From contig SUYG01000046.1 of assembly GCA_015060555.1 (NCBI GenBank), positions 1-64,000 of the forward strand: a stretch of DNA of 64,000 nt. Direction: 5' to 3'. The notes beneath the pieces were generated by a model. It searched no databases, was not told where the DNA came from, and was given only the letters and a program-made list of their open reading frames with translations. This document shows, one piece after another, positions 14,851-23,959 of the stretch. Origin of the DNA: Physcousia sp015060555. Lineage in GTDB: Bacteria > Bacteroidota > Bacteroidia > Bacteroidales > Bacteroidaceae. Positions within the stretch are counted from its first letter, which is position 1, and every line of letters begins with the position of its first letter. The position numbers and the translations under genes are program-made.

Positions 14851-17800
14851 TCATTTCACAAGGACTTTCTTCCCACCAACGATGTTGATGCCTTTCTGCA
14901 ACTTGCCCAGGCGCTGACCGCCGAGGTTGTAGATGCTTCCCTCGTTCACGGGAGAGGTGGTGAGGCTTGCTATGCCATCGGTGAAGTCTGCGCCGAAGAC
15001 GACGTTGATGTTCTCCTTCATGGTCGGCATATAGATGCTGATGTTGCAGTAGAGCTTGCCTTCGGCGATCTTACCGTTCATGGTCACTGGAATCTCGCCC
15101 AGGAAACTGCCGGACCAAAGCTCGGCAGGATTGTCGCCGTCCTTGATGCGCACGTTTTGGCTGCTTTGGAACATGTAGTAGTTCTTGTTGGGAACCTCTA
15201 CGGGTGTGATGTCCGTGAGTTCGATGTTGCCGATGGGCAGCGATGAGCCGTCATTGGTGGTCAGATAGAAGTTCTTGAGCGTGAGGGTCACGGTCTCGTC
15301 ATCGTTGACGATCATGTTCACCTGCGCCTCCTTGGGTTTGCTGCTCTCGCCGTTGACGGTAACTGTGAGCTGGTCAGTGTAGGTGCGGTCTTTGAGAATG
15401 GGGTTGACAGGAGGATCTATGGGACCACTGGGAGGCGCAGGCCAGTTGGCATCGGTGCCGAAATCAACGTGGATGACACCTACACCCACCATGTTGATGT
15501 CGATGGTGCAGTAGAGCTTGTCGGTGCCGGCCTTACCTGCGAGTGTGATGGGGATGTCGCCCAGCATGGGACCCATCCACATGCCAACATTGGGATCGTC
15601 GCCTTCTTCAATGGTCACAGTCACATCCTTCTTGAAGGTGGCGTAGGAGACGCCGCTGGCAAGCGTGTAAGGAATGCCTTTGACGTTGATGGTGCCAACG
15701 GGCATATCCGTCTCGCCGTCTTTCAGACCGAAATTCTTCAGAATGAGATCCAGCGTGTTGCTGTTCTTGTGGAAATCAACGCTGATGACAGTGCGCTGCG
15801 GTGCTGTAGCATTGCCGTTGAGCGTCACGATGAGGTCATCCTCATAGTCCTGATGGTCGGGCAGCGTGATCTTGCCGCTTGGCGGATCAATAGGAGTCTT
15901 GCCTCCCTGCTGGTCAATGAGTGATTTGCCGAAGAGCACATCGATGCTCTGGCCCATGCGACTCTTCAAGTCAATAAGAATATGTACGTGCAGGGAGTCG
16001 GGCACATCACGTCCGCGCAGTTCCTGGCCGTTGATCTCCAGGGGTACCTGGCCCAGCACCGGGCCTAACCACTGAGCGCCGGCGGGGTCGTCGCCAGCCT
16101 GGATGGTGGCGTTGCATGTCATTTGGAACTTGCCCTCGGCATCGAGCTGGATGTCGTTGACAACAATGGTGCCCACGTTCATGGCTTCAGCGCCACTGCC
16201 GAGCTTGAAGTTCTTCAGGACGAGGCTGGTGGCACCTGTGTTCCATTCCTGCATGGTGATGGTGGCATCTTGCAGCTCGGGGTCGCCCTCATTCACCTTG
16301 ATCTGCAGCTGGTCGGTGTAGGGTCGCTCGCTGATAATCTTCACCTGTGGCAGGAATTCGATGCTGTAGGTGTGGACATTGTCGGGGTCGCTCTCGTAGT
16401 TGGCGGCCTTGACGGTGATAGTCAGGATGCGGGTGCCATTGTCATAGCTCTTCTCAATGATGGCGGCTGCATCGTGCTGTGTCAGCTGCAGCTGAGCAAC
16501 GTCGTAGTCATCATCGATGACGGCTTTGTTATTACTGTCGAAAGTCACGGCTTTGCCCTTGTAGCTGACGCTTGTGAGGTCAGAGTAGAAGGGGAAGGCG
16601 AGGGTGTAGGTGTGGAAGTTCTCAGGATTCTCGTTGATGTTACCGCCCTTGACAGTGATTGTGAGGATGCGTGTCGTGCTGTCGTACAGCGTTTCGACAA
16701 TGGCAGAGCGGCCGTTGGCGGTCACCTGCAACAACTCCTCGGCGTAATCGACATCCATGACAGCATGGTTGTTTTCGTCGAAGGTGATGTCCTTGCCGTT
16801 GAAGGTGGCAGATGTGAGGTCGGAGTAGAACAGGAACTGGATGCTGTCGGCTTCGAGAATGCTGCCCTCCTTGATGCTGCGGGTCCAATAGTCGCCGCTG
16901 GAGATGATGATGTTCATCTTCTGTGGTACAGCGTCTTCCTGACCTTCGACATAGGTGAGGGGCACTGTGATGGTCTCCCATTCGCCGTCCTTGGTGCTTT
17001 CAAAGTTGTAGTCGCAGGATGCGATGAGCTGACCGTCGCCGCCTGTTGTTTGGGTGTGTCCCATGATGGCACGGTCGACATCCTCAAAACCTGTGCTGGG
17101 CGAGTCGTAGGCGCCGATATTGCTCCAGAAAGTGCCCTTCCACAGATAAGTGATGATATGGGCGTTCTCGCCGGAAGCGATGGGGCGCTTGAACTGGCCT
17201 CGAACGGCATCTGGGCGCTTTGTGTAGGCAAGACCGCCATAGACGCCTTCATCGGAGTTCTTGAAGTTCGTAGAACCGCTCCAGGCCCAGATATTACCAT
17301 AGGTGACAAAGCCTGGGAAGGTCATGCTGTTGCCCCAGTAGGACACGGACTGGTTTGTCATCTTTACGGCAGTTCCTGTGCCGTTGATGCCAGAGGCCTT
17401 CTCAACCAATGTGGCTTTCAAATCACTCGTTGCGATGAGTTTGACACCGAGGTTGAGGCTACCGCCGTTCCAACCTTCGGGCTCCGAGCCAGGACGTTGG
17501 CGTTCGCCACCGCCGCTGCCGGTTTGGTGTGTGGTGCCGCACTCATTCTTCCATGCCTCGAAGTCGCCAAAAGGCACAAGAGAAGCATAGTTCTCGATGA
17601 CAGGTTGAGGTCCGGGAATGGGAGTCGGATCTTCATTCTCCTTGCCAGTGAAGGTCAGGGTGTAGGTGTGCTGGTTGTTGGGGTTTGCGGCGATGTCGTC
17701 GCCTTTAATGGTCACCGTCAGCGTCATGTTTGCATCGTTGTAGCTGGTGGTGATGCTGGCGCCCTGACCGTTGCTCTTCAACTGGAGCAGGGCTTCGTCG

Positions 17801-18573
17801 TAAGTACCGTCGATGGTGATGTTGTTGCCTGTCACCTCGATGTCCTTGCTGTTGAAGGTGATGCTCTGCAGCTCGCTGTAGTACAGGAACTCCACGTCAT
17901 CAACCAACATCCAGTCAGAGGCATTGCCCTGACCAGGTGTGCCGCTGGTGGTCAGTGTAATCAGTGCGTAGGCCGGGCGTGTGCCGTCGGTGACATCATA
18001 TACAAAGGGAATGACGACCTCCTGCCAGTCGTTGCTGCTGGCGATGCTGGAGCTGTTGGCCTTGGCGATGCGCTTGGCCGTGATGGTGTTGCCGGCAGGG
18101 TCCTGGAAGTAGCCTGTGGTGTGAAGGTTACAGCTGGCCCCGGCGGGATAGGCGCATGAGGCTTTCACCCACACGCGCATGGCATCGGGCAGACCAGTGA
18201 ACTCCTGGTGGAAGTTGGCGTCATCCTCGTTGGTGTAGTTGTAGTTGCCGTTGGCATCCGTGGCCGTGGCGCTGCCCATGTTGATGCAACCTGTGGTGAG
18301 GTTGCCCTGAGCCACCACACCGAATACGGAGCGCGCATAGATGCGGGCGCTACTGTTGCCCGAGTGGGCATCGTCGCTTTTCTGCACTTGCTGGGCTGCG
18401 GCAAAGCCCTTCATGGCACCAGTGCCGCTCATGAACGAGTTCCAATGAGAGGGCTCAACAGAACTTGTCTCTTCGTTGTCCCATTCCTCAAAACTGGGAT
18501 TCTGAATCTGGAGCTGTGCACTTGCCGTCAGAGCGAGGACTGCAGCAGCAAAGAGAGTAAGGAATCTTTTCAT
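14851..18573 (-). CDS. large secreted modular protein with PCMD-like and calycin-like domains
   Basis: A 1240-residue exported protein with no enzyme motif. Signal peptide MKRFLTLFAAAVLALTASA. Then: a beta-sandwich of the PCMD (putative carbohydrate metabolism) type at about 20-240, a small beta module (SITFNSKDIEV...HTYTLTF) at 245-320, a second PCMD-like sandwich at about 340-590, two more small beta modules to about 745, and three calycin-like modules of about 120 residues starting near 749, 908 and 1061 (each YTDQL/YEDDL ... LKNF ... MPVGTI ... GDDP ... G.MLG.IP). The tail SIYNLGGQRLGKLQKGINIVG is typical of proteins sorted to the surface in Prevotella. It is the last gene of a three-gene operon, 26 bases after the barrel protein. 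Confidence 0.85.
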   Translation of the reverse strand: MKRFLTLFAAAVLALTASAQLQIQNPSFEEWDNEETSSVEPSHWNSFMSGTGAMKGFAAAQQVQKSDDAHSGNSSARIYARSVFGVVAQGNLTTGCINMGSATATDANGNYNYTNEDDANFHQEFTGLPDAMRVWVKASCAYPAGASCNLHTTGYFQDPAGNTITAKRIAKANSSSIASSNDWQEVVIPFVYDVTDGTRPAYALITLTTSGTPGQGNASDWMLVDDVEFLYYSELQSITFNSKDIEVTGNNITIDGTYDEALLQLKSNGQGASITTSYNDANMTLTVTIKGDDIAANPNNQHTYTLTFTGKENEDPTPIPGPQPVIENYASLVPFGDFEAWKNECGTTHQTGSGGGERQRPGSEPEGWNGGSLNLGVKLIATSDLKATLVEKASGINGTGTAVKMTNQSVSYWGNSMTFPGFVTYGNIWAWSGSTNFKNSDEGVYGGLAYTKRPDAVRGQFKRPIASGENAHIITYLWKGTFWSNIGAYDSPSTGFEDVDRAIMGHTQTTGGDGQLIASCDYNFESTKDGEWETITVPLTYVEGQEDAVPQKMNIIISSGDYWTRSIKEGSILEADSIQFLFYSDLTSATFNGKDITFDENNHAVMDVDYAEELLQVTANGRSAIVETLYDSTTRILTITVKGGNINENPENFHTYTLAFPFYSDLTSVSYKGKAVTFDSNNKAVIDDDYDVAQLQLTQHDAAAIIEKSYDNGTRILTITVKAANYESDPDNVHTYSIEFLPQVKIISERPYTDQLQIKVNEGDPELQDATITMQEWNTGATSLVLKNFKLGSGAEAMNVGTIVVNDIQLDAEGKFQMTCNATIQAGDDPAGAQWLGPVLGQVPLEINGQELRGRDVPDSLHVHILIDLKSRMGQSIDVLFGKSLIDQQGGKTPIDPPSGKITLPDHQDYEDDLIVTLNGNATAPQRTVISVDFHKNSNTLDLILKNFGLKDGETDMPVGTINVKGIPYTLASGVSYATFKKDVTVTIEEGDDPNVGMWMGPMLGDIPITLAGKAGTDKLYCTIDINMVGVGVIHVDFGTDANWPAPPSGPIDPPVNPILKDRTYTDQLTVTVNGESSKPKEAQVNMIVNDDETVTLTLKNFYLTTNDGSSLPIGNIELTDITPVEVPNKNYYMFQSSQNVRIKDGDNPAELWSGSFLGEIPVTMNGKIAEGKLYCNISIYMPTMKENINVVFGADFTDGIASLTTSPVNEGSIYNLGGQRLGKLQKGINIVGGKKVLVK

Positions 18574-18599
18574 ACTACTTTATTTTGTGTGTTGATATT

Positions 18600-19403
18600 T
18601 CAGAAACGATAGGCTAAGCCGAACTTGGCATAGATGGGATACATCTTGAAAGGCACTGTCTCAAAATCGCTGGGGAAGATACTGCTTAAACCCCAGTCAA
18701 GACCACCGAAAACATTCATGTGCTGGAGCGCTTTCCACTCGAACATAAACTCAAGTCCCCAGTAGAAATGTTTCATATCGCTGGAGAAATCGTAGCTGGC
18801 AGGGTTCTTGCGTGTGATCTCAATCTTGGGTCCTGTGGGGTCGCCCTCACGGAGGTAGCCGATGCCCTCGCTGTTGTCATAGACCTCACCATCAAAAGTC
18901 CCTTTGCCCACGAACGAAAAGAAGGGGCCTATACCGACGTTCCAGCGCGGAGAGATGCGGAAGGTGGCGGTCACGGGCAGTGTGATGCCTACCATCTTTG
19001 TGTTAGTTTCATCAGTGCCGGTGAAGTTTCCACTGAGGGTACTGTTGCCTTGTGTAATGGTCATGCGATAGTTCTTCACATCTGCACTCGTGTGAAAGCC
19101 TTCGAAGAACAGGTGCATACCAAACTGTATGCCCAATCGTTTGCCGAACATGTGGTAGTAGTCGGCACCGACAGTGACACCGCCTAAAGGCTTGAAATCA
19201 TTGATGCTGCGAATCTCTTTAGGCACGGGAATAGGGGCTGTGCCGCCGATGACATAACCGGCGCGGATAATCCAACCGCTGTTGTGGATGTCTTTAGGAC
19301 CCCATTTCTTCCATTTGTCAACATCCGTGTTGGAGACAGTTTGAGCTTGAGCCGTGCTGACAGCCAGGAGCAGCAGGCAATATATGATATTACTCAGTTT
19401 CAT
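18600..19403 (-). CDS. outer-membrane beta-barrel protein
   Basis: A 267-residue exported protein: signal peptide MKLSNIIYCLLLLAVSTAQAQ, then alternating strands (GWIIRAGYVIGG, LGGVTVGADYYHMFG, MFEWKALQHMNVFGGLDWG) ending in KFGLAYRF, the aromatic C-terminal residue expected for an outer-membrane barrel. It begins two bases after the stop of the upstream PCMD lipoprotein, so ATG 19403 fits tight coupling. Function unknown; operon partners suggest a surface-assembly role. Confidence 0.82.
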   Translation of the reverse strand: MKLSNIIYCLLLLAVSTAQAQTVSNTDVDKWKKWGPKDIHNSGWIIRAGYVIGGTAPIPVPKEIRSINDFKPLGGVTVGADYYHMFGKRLGIQFGMHLFFEGFHTSADVKNYRMTITQGNSTLSGNFTGTDETNTKMVGITLPVTATFRISPRWNVGIGPFFSFVGKGTFDGEVYDNSEGIGYLREGDPTGPKIEITRKNPASYDFSSDMKHFYWGLEFMFEWKALQHMNVFGGLDWGLSSIFPSDFETVPFKMYPIYAKFGLAYRF

Positions 19404-19405
19404 AA

Positions 19406-20602
19406 TCAATACGCGCATTCAAGTTTTACATTATCAATCCATAGCGTGCTGCCCGGTGCGCCGATGAACTCTGCACCACGCATACTGGAGGAGAATACTA
19501 CGGCGGTGTTGTATTTGTAGTCATATACATCTTCTTCTGATATGTCTTGGGTATAAGCAATTTCAATGGAGAATGGTCTCCACTCTGTACCATCTGCGTT
19601 GATCTCAGATTTGCTGATACGGCCCATGCCTACAATCGCGGGGCTGGATAAGACATTGGAACCATCCAACAGAATGGGATTCCCCTTTTCATCACTGTTG
19701 CGATAGACAACACAGTAGAAGTCAGGATAATCAACTTCGCCGTCAAGCGGATTCTTTTCTCTGTCTTGCATTATTTCACCACGCTTAAACTTGTAGAATC
19801 CAGTCATGCGAATGGGCTTATGGGCATAGGGCTGTCCCATACGTGTAGCGGAGAGGGGCTCCTTCATGGCGTTTTCTGTGTCAAAAGAACCTGAAAATAA
19901 ATTGCCAGCAGCAAGAGGCATATTAACCATTTTGCCCAGACTGCCAGTGTCACGAGTGGTGAGCTTTAAGCAATTCTTTCCATCAACGCCAGTCTCGAGC
20001 TCTGGGCAGGTGGGATAATCAAGAGGCCCAACCTTGAGACCCGTGAGACGATAACCTGCATTGCCGCTCGCCCACCATTTAATTTTGGCATCTGTTTCAG
20101 TCCAAGTATAGTATGGATTATCGTCATCTTCTTTTATGGTGGTGAGCTCGAAATTATTATCAAAGTTGAAGAGCGGATTCACTGGCATTTCGGGCCTAGG
20201 CTTCACTTGAACCTGATAATCACGAAGATAGTGATGATCCTCAGAACGTACCCGAAATGTAATTATTTGAGCACCAGAAAAATCGACTAGACTTCCATTG
20301 ATAAATGGCGTTTCCAGACCATTCTTTTCAAGGATAAAGATTGATGAGCCCGGGGTTGTCTTGAAGAAAATGGGCGCGTGCTGAATAGCCTCACCTTTAG
20401 TCTCAAAGGTTATTTCATTATCTGTTGATGCAACAGTTACTAACGTGTCATAAGCGTTGTAGAAAACGCTTCGTGGATTATCAACATGAATCCACGCATG
20501 CTCAATGTCGCATTCTGCATTCGCGGGATCATCGCCGAAGCATGAGGACAGAGTCATGCAGGCTATGGAGAACAGAAGACAAGGTTGAAGATGTTTTTTC
20601 AT
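19406..20602 (-). CDS. PCMD domain lipoprotein
   Basis: Signal peptide MKKHLQPCLLFSIACMTLSSC with lipobox LSSC, then an N-terminal Ig-like region (about 25-125, ending ITFRVRSEDHHYLRDYQVQV) and a C-terminal PCMD sandwich (about 140-398) with PLFNFDNNFEL, WASGNAGYRL, GKNCLKLTTRDTG and TLWIDNVKLEC. Such proteins are surface lipoproteins thought to bind carbohydrate. It is the first gene of the operon and has a -7 box at 20656-20663. ATG 20602 was chosen because the signal peptide starts there; ATG 20605 is adjacent. Confidence 0.85.
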   Translation of the reverse strand: MKKHLQPCLLFSIACMTLSSCFGDDPANAECDIEHAWIHVDNPRSVFYNAYDTLVTVASTDNEITFETKGEAIQHAPIFFKTTPGSSIFILEKNGLETPFINGSLVDFSGAQIITFRVRSEDHHYLRDYQVQVKPRPEMPVNPLFNFDNNFELTTIKEDDDNPYYTWTETDAKIKWWASGNAGYRLTGLKVGPLDYPTCPELETGVDGKNCLKLTTRDTGSLGKMVNMPLAAGNLFSGSFDTENAMKEPLSATRMGQPYAHKPIRMTGFYKFKRGEIMQDREKNPLDGEVDYPDFYCVVYRNSDEKGNPILLDGSNVLSSPAIVGMGRISKSEINADGTEWRPFSIEIAYTQDISEEDVYDYKYNTAVVFSSSMRGAEFIGAPGSTLWIDNVKLECAY

Positions 20603-20655
20603 CATAAAATGATATGCTTTGAAAATTTGTTGATATACCACTCTAAATCATCGTG

Positions 20656-20663
20656 CAAAAATA
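20656..20663 (-). promoter_or_regulatory. -7 box of the PCMD-barrel operon
   Basis: TATTTTTG on the minus strand followed by CACGATG, 53 bases before the ATG. Confidence 0.5.
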
Positions 20664-20724
20664 CACACACGCGCGTATATTATATATGGAATATTGGTAG
20701 AATCGCAATGGAAGTACCGAAATA

Positions 20725-20885
20725 TCAAAATGGGCAGGCCTCGACTCGCGTCGGCGCCTGCCTTCTATTATTCCGATGAAATCGGTGCTTTTTGAATATT
20801 TCCTTTGTTTAATAAGCGCATCCTTGTTGCAAAGACGTATAATGTCTTTGGCAAGGTGGCTTGCCCGGACAAGGGTCGCTCAATT
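20725..20885 (-). ncRNA. candidate structured small RNA with own promoter and terminator
   Basis: No gene fits here, but the minus strand carries promoter box, structure and terminator in order. The -7 box TACCTTTG is at 20899-20892. An outer stem pairs 20816-20818 with 20877-20879 and 20821-20827 with 20869-20875. It encloses two perfect 6-bp hairpins: 20831-20836/20844-20849 (AAAGAC/GTCTTT) and 20850-20855/20860-20865 (GGCAAG/CTTGCC). A separate hairpin follows at 20773-20785 (CCGAT-GAA-ATCGG), then a terminator stem 20733-20739/20756-20762 with ATTTT after it. About 150 nt. It does not look like tmRNA, 4.5S or RNase P RNA; 6S RNA usually has one long rod, so I leave it unnamed. Confidence 0.6.
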
Positions 20886-20891
20886 ATGCTG

Positions 20892-20899
20892 CAAAGGTA
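20892..20899 (-). promoter_or_regulatory. -7 box of the candidate small RNA
   Basis: TACCTTTG on the minus strand followed by CAGCAT; no reading frame starts downstream before the hairpins. Confidence 0.55.
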
Positions 20900-20996
20900 C
20901 GCTTTTTTACAGATGGTGTATGATTAAAAAGGTATAAAATGGTGGCAGGACCGAAAATTTGTGGATGAAATCGTGAGGTGGCAATGAAATTCTTTG

Positions 20997-21004
20997 TACT
21001 TTTG
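20997..21004 (+). promoter_or_regulatory. -7 box of sppA
   Basis: TACTTTTG followed by CCGCG, 33 bases before the sppA ATG. Confidence 0.55.
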
Positions 21005-21037
21005 CCGCGTATTTTTGTCAACTAAATAATAACAACA

Positions 21038-22846
21038 ATGAAAGATTTTCTGAAGTATGTGTTTGCAACAGTGGTCGGCTTGGGCTTGTGGACACTGATT
21101 GCATGTATTATCATGATGGTGTCATTCATCGGAATGGCTGCCAGCGAGGGACAGACTACCAGCGTGCGCAAGGGCTCTGTGCTCCGCATCAATCTCACCG
21201 GTGCCCTCGAGGAACGGTCGGCTGCCGAGAATCCGCTGGCGATGTTCATGGGCGACCAGTACGAGACCCTTGGCTTGGATCAGCTGCTGGCTGCTGTTGA
21301 GGAGGCTGCCAAGAATGATAAGGTGGAAGGAATCTACATGGAGGTGGGCTCAGCCTTCGGTGGCGCAACGCCTGCCATGTTACAGGAACTGCGCCAGGCT
21401 CTCTTGAAATATAAGGAGAGCGGCAAGTGGATCTATGCCTATGGTGACACGTATTCCGAGGGTGCTTACTATCTGGCCAGTCTTGCTGACAAGGTGGTGG
21501 TGAATCCTCACGGAGTTGTTGACTGGCACGGCCTGGGTGGCGCTCCGATGTTCTTCACCGAGGCGATGAAGAAACTGGGCATAAAGATGCAGGTCTTTAA
21601 GGTTGGCACATTCAAGAGTGCGGTGGAACCGTATATTTTGACAGAGATGAGTGAAGCCAACCGTCAGCAGGTAGAGGCTTATCTGGGTAGCATCTGGGGA
21701 CAGTACCTTCAGGAAATCGGCGAGAGCCGCAAACTCAGTGCTGACCAGTTGAATGCGCTGGCAGACTCGTTTATGACACTTCGTCCTACGGAGCAGCTCG
21801 TTGAGTGTGGTCTGGTGGATACGCTGGCCTACCTCGATGGCTTCAAGGAGTTGTTGCGTGCGAAGTTGGATCTTAAGAAGGATGAAAAGATTCGCTTTGT
21901 ATCGCCTGCTGATCTCGTTGCTGCTGCCGACAAGGACGACGAAAAGAGCCGCGTAGCTGTCTATTACGCTTTTGGCGAGATTGTGGATCAGGCCGCCGGT
22001 AGCCCGTTGTCTATGAGAGACAGCTACATCGAGACGATGCCAACCATCCGCGAGTTGCAGAAGTTGCGCAAGGATGACAAGGTGAAGGCTGTTGTGTTGC
22101 GCGTTAATTCCCCTGGCGGAAGCGCCTACGCCAGCGAACAGATATGGCATGAGATAGAGTTGCTCAAGGCCGAGAAGCCTGTTGTGGTGTCCATGGGCGG
22201 AATGGCTGCCAGCGGTGGCTACTACATCAGCTGTGGTGCCAATAAGATTTTTGCTGAACCCTCAACTTTAACCGGTTCCATCGGCATCTTCGGAATGTTC
22301 CCCGATGGCTCAGAGCTCTTGCAGGATAAGATAGGCTTGCGCTTCGATGTCGTGAAGACGAACAAGCATGCTGACTTCGGCGGCTCTGCAGTCCTGGGCC
22401 TTATGGCTCGTGGCTTCGATGAGAGCGAAAGCGTTCTGCTGCAAGGCATGATTGAGCGCGGGTACGATCTCTTTACTTCACGTGTGGCTGCAGGTCGTGG
22501 CATCTCGCAGGACAGCGTAGATGTGATTGGCCAGGGTCGCGTTTGGACGGGCGAGCAGGCTTTGAAGATTGGTCTTGTTGACCAGTTGGGCAATCTCGAT
22601 GATGCCATTGCCGAGGCTGCCAAATTAGCCGAACTGGAGAAATACTCAGTCGATGCATATCCCGCCAAGGCCGATTTCATGCAGGAGTTTCTCAACGAAA
22701 AGAAGGAGAGTTACTTCGACGAGCGCATCCGTACATCCTTCGGTGAGCTTTATCCCTTCGTCTCAACGATGCAGCGGATGCTGCAGCCGCAGCGCATCGA
22801 CCAGTGTGTATATGCACGCCTGCCTTATGAGCTGAAAATCTGGTAA
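21038..22846 (+). CDS. sppA: signal peptide peptidase SppA, 67K type
   Basis: A membrane-anchored serine protease that degrades cleaved signal peptides in the periplasm. One N-terminal helix (about 8-30) anchors it. The two tandem crotonase-like halves of the long SppA form are present: the general base K193 lies in GTFKSAVEP of the first half, and the nucleophile S392 in GGMAASGGYY of the second. At 602 residues it matches the long type. It has its own promoter and shares a hairpin terminator with the converging lpxK gene. Confidence 0.95.
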   Translation: MKDFLKYVFATVVGLGLWTLIACIIMMVSFIGMAASEGQTTSVRKGSVLRINLTGALEERSAAENPLAMFMGDQYETLGLDQLLAAVEEAAKNDKVEGIYMEVGSAFGGATPAMLQELRQALLKYKESGKWIYAYGDTYSEGAYYLASLADKVVVNPHGVVDWHGLGGAPMFFTEAMKKLGIKMQVFKVGTFKSAVEPYILTEMSEANRQQVEAYLGSIWGQYLQEIGESRKLSADQLNALADSFMTLRPTEQLVECGLVDTLAYLDGFKELLRAKLDLKKDEKIRFVSPADLVAAADKDDEKSRVAVYYAFGEIVDQAAGSPLSMRDSYIETMPTIRELQKLRKDDKVKAVVLRVNSPGGSAYASEQIWHEIELLKAEKPVVVSMGGMAASGGYYISCGANKIFAEPSTLTGSIGIFGMFPDGSELLQDKIGLRFDVVKTNKHADFGGSAVLGLMARGFDESESVLLQGMIERGYDLFTSRVAAGRGISQDSVDVIGQGRVWTGEQALKIGLVDQLGNLDDAIAEAAKLAELEKYSVDAYPAKADFMQEFLNEKKESYFDERIRTSFGELYPFVSTMQRMLQPQRIDQCVYARLPYELKIW

Positions 22847-22864
22847 GGGAAAAGCAATAAAGAA

Positions 22865-22893
22865 CAAAGGGCTGTGTCAGACACAGCCCTTTG
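22865..22893. terminator. bidirectional terminator between sppA and lpxK
   Basis: A perfect 13-base stem (CAAAGGGCTGTGT with ACACAGCCCTTTG) around CAG, followed by TTG on the plus strand. It overlaps the last codons of lpxK. Confidence 0.85.
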
Positions 22894-23959
22894 TTGTATA
22901 GTCCATGATGAGTTTCTGTAGTTTGTCGCCTTGGTCGCGGAGAATCCTCACCTCGATGGGAAGGACAAAGATATGCCGTCGCACGATGGGCGAGAGGTCG
23001 CGGATGAGCAGGAGTCGAGCGGCATCCTTCTCGGTGGTGATAATCAGTCGTTTGTTGCCCTGCAGTTCTGTGAAAGCCTCCTCGATTCTCTGGATGTCGT
23101 GCTCCGTGAACTCGTGGTGGTCCGCGAAAGAGATGGGTGTGATATGTCGCGTAGTGCGGTTCAGGTCGATAATCATCTGTTGTGGCGATGCGATGCCAGT
23201 GATCAGGAGCACGTGTGTGTCGGGTGTCAGCTCTTCGGTTTGCCCAGGTGTGTCTGCGAACAAGCGGCGTAGCTGGCCGTAGTGGAAGGTTGAAAAGAAG
23301 AGATGCTGGTAAGGCTTCAGGTTCATGGCTTCCTGAATGACGCGGTAGTCCATCGGCTTCATGTCTGTCGGACATTTCGTGACAATGACGATGTGTGCGC
23401 GTTCCTTTGCCGTCACCGGTTCGCGCAGGCGTCCGGCGGGGAGCAGTACATCGTCGGTCATCAGACGGTGGTAGTCGGTGAGCAGGATATTCAGACCAGC
23501 TTTCACATAGCGGTGCTGGTAGGCATCGTCGAGCAGGATGACATCTACATCGCGAGTTCCTTCATCATCAAGCAGCCTTCGGATACCGCGGCGGCGGTTG
23601 CTATCTACGGCTACGATGGCGTTAGGGAAGTTCTTTTTCATCTGCCAAGGTTCGTCGCCGATGTCGTGCATCGTGCTGTCCGGCCGTGCCAGGAGGAAAC
23701 CGCGTGTCTTGCGTTTATATCCTCTGCTGAGTACTGCCACCCGATGCGTGGGCAGTAGCCAACGCAACAGCATCTCGGTGTGCGGTGTCTTTCCCGTTCC
23801 GCCAACGGTGAGATTACCCACGCAGATGACCGGTCGCTCGAAGCTCACCTGCTTCAGCACACCTGCCTCAAAGCAGGCGTTGCGCAGGCGAACGCCCATG
23901 CCGTACAGCCAGGAGAGCGGTCGCAGCCAGTCGTTGATATGGATCAGATCGCCTTCCAC
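22877..23959 (-). CDS. lpxK: tetraacyldisaccharide 4'-kinase LpxK
   Basis: The inner-membrane kinase phosphorylates the 4' position of the lipid A precursor, step six of lipid A synthesis. The P-loop is ICVGNLTVGGTGKTPHTEML near residues 45-64, preceded by PLSWLYGMGVRLRN. The downstream motifs VAVLSRGYKRKTRG, IGDEPWQM and LLDDAYQHRYV are family hallmarks, as is PAGRLREP. The start overlaps the thiL stop by 16 bases, so it is cotranscribed with thiL and pnp. 360 residues, normal length. Confidence 0.95.
   Translation of the reverse strand: MEGDLIHINDWLRPLSWLYGMGVRLRNACFEAGVLKQVSFERPVICVGNLTVGGTGKTPHTEMLLRWLLPTHRVAVLSRGYKRKTRGFLLARPDSTMHDIGDEPWQMKKNFPNAIVAVDSNRRRGIRRLLDDEGTRDVDVILLDDAYQHRYVKAGLNILLTDYHRLMTDDVLLPAGRLREPVTAKERAHIVIVTKCPTDMKPMDYRVIQEAMNLKPYQHLFFSTFHYGQLRRLFADTPGQTEELTPDTHVLLITGIASPQQMIIDLNRTTRHITPISFADHHEFTEHDIQRIEEAFTELQGNKRLIITTEKDAARLLLIRDLSPIVRRHIFVLPIEVRILRDQGDKLQKLIMDYTTKGCV

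Noticed and set aside
16123..18159. Open reading frame of 678 codons on the plus strand
   Set aside because: It is antisense to the 1240-residue surface protein, has no recognisable domain, and its residues mirror the codon pattern of the real gene.
20725..20885. Naming the candidate small RNA as 6S RNA
   Set aside because: The predicted fold is a three-way junction, not one long bulged rod, and I have no alignment to support the name.
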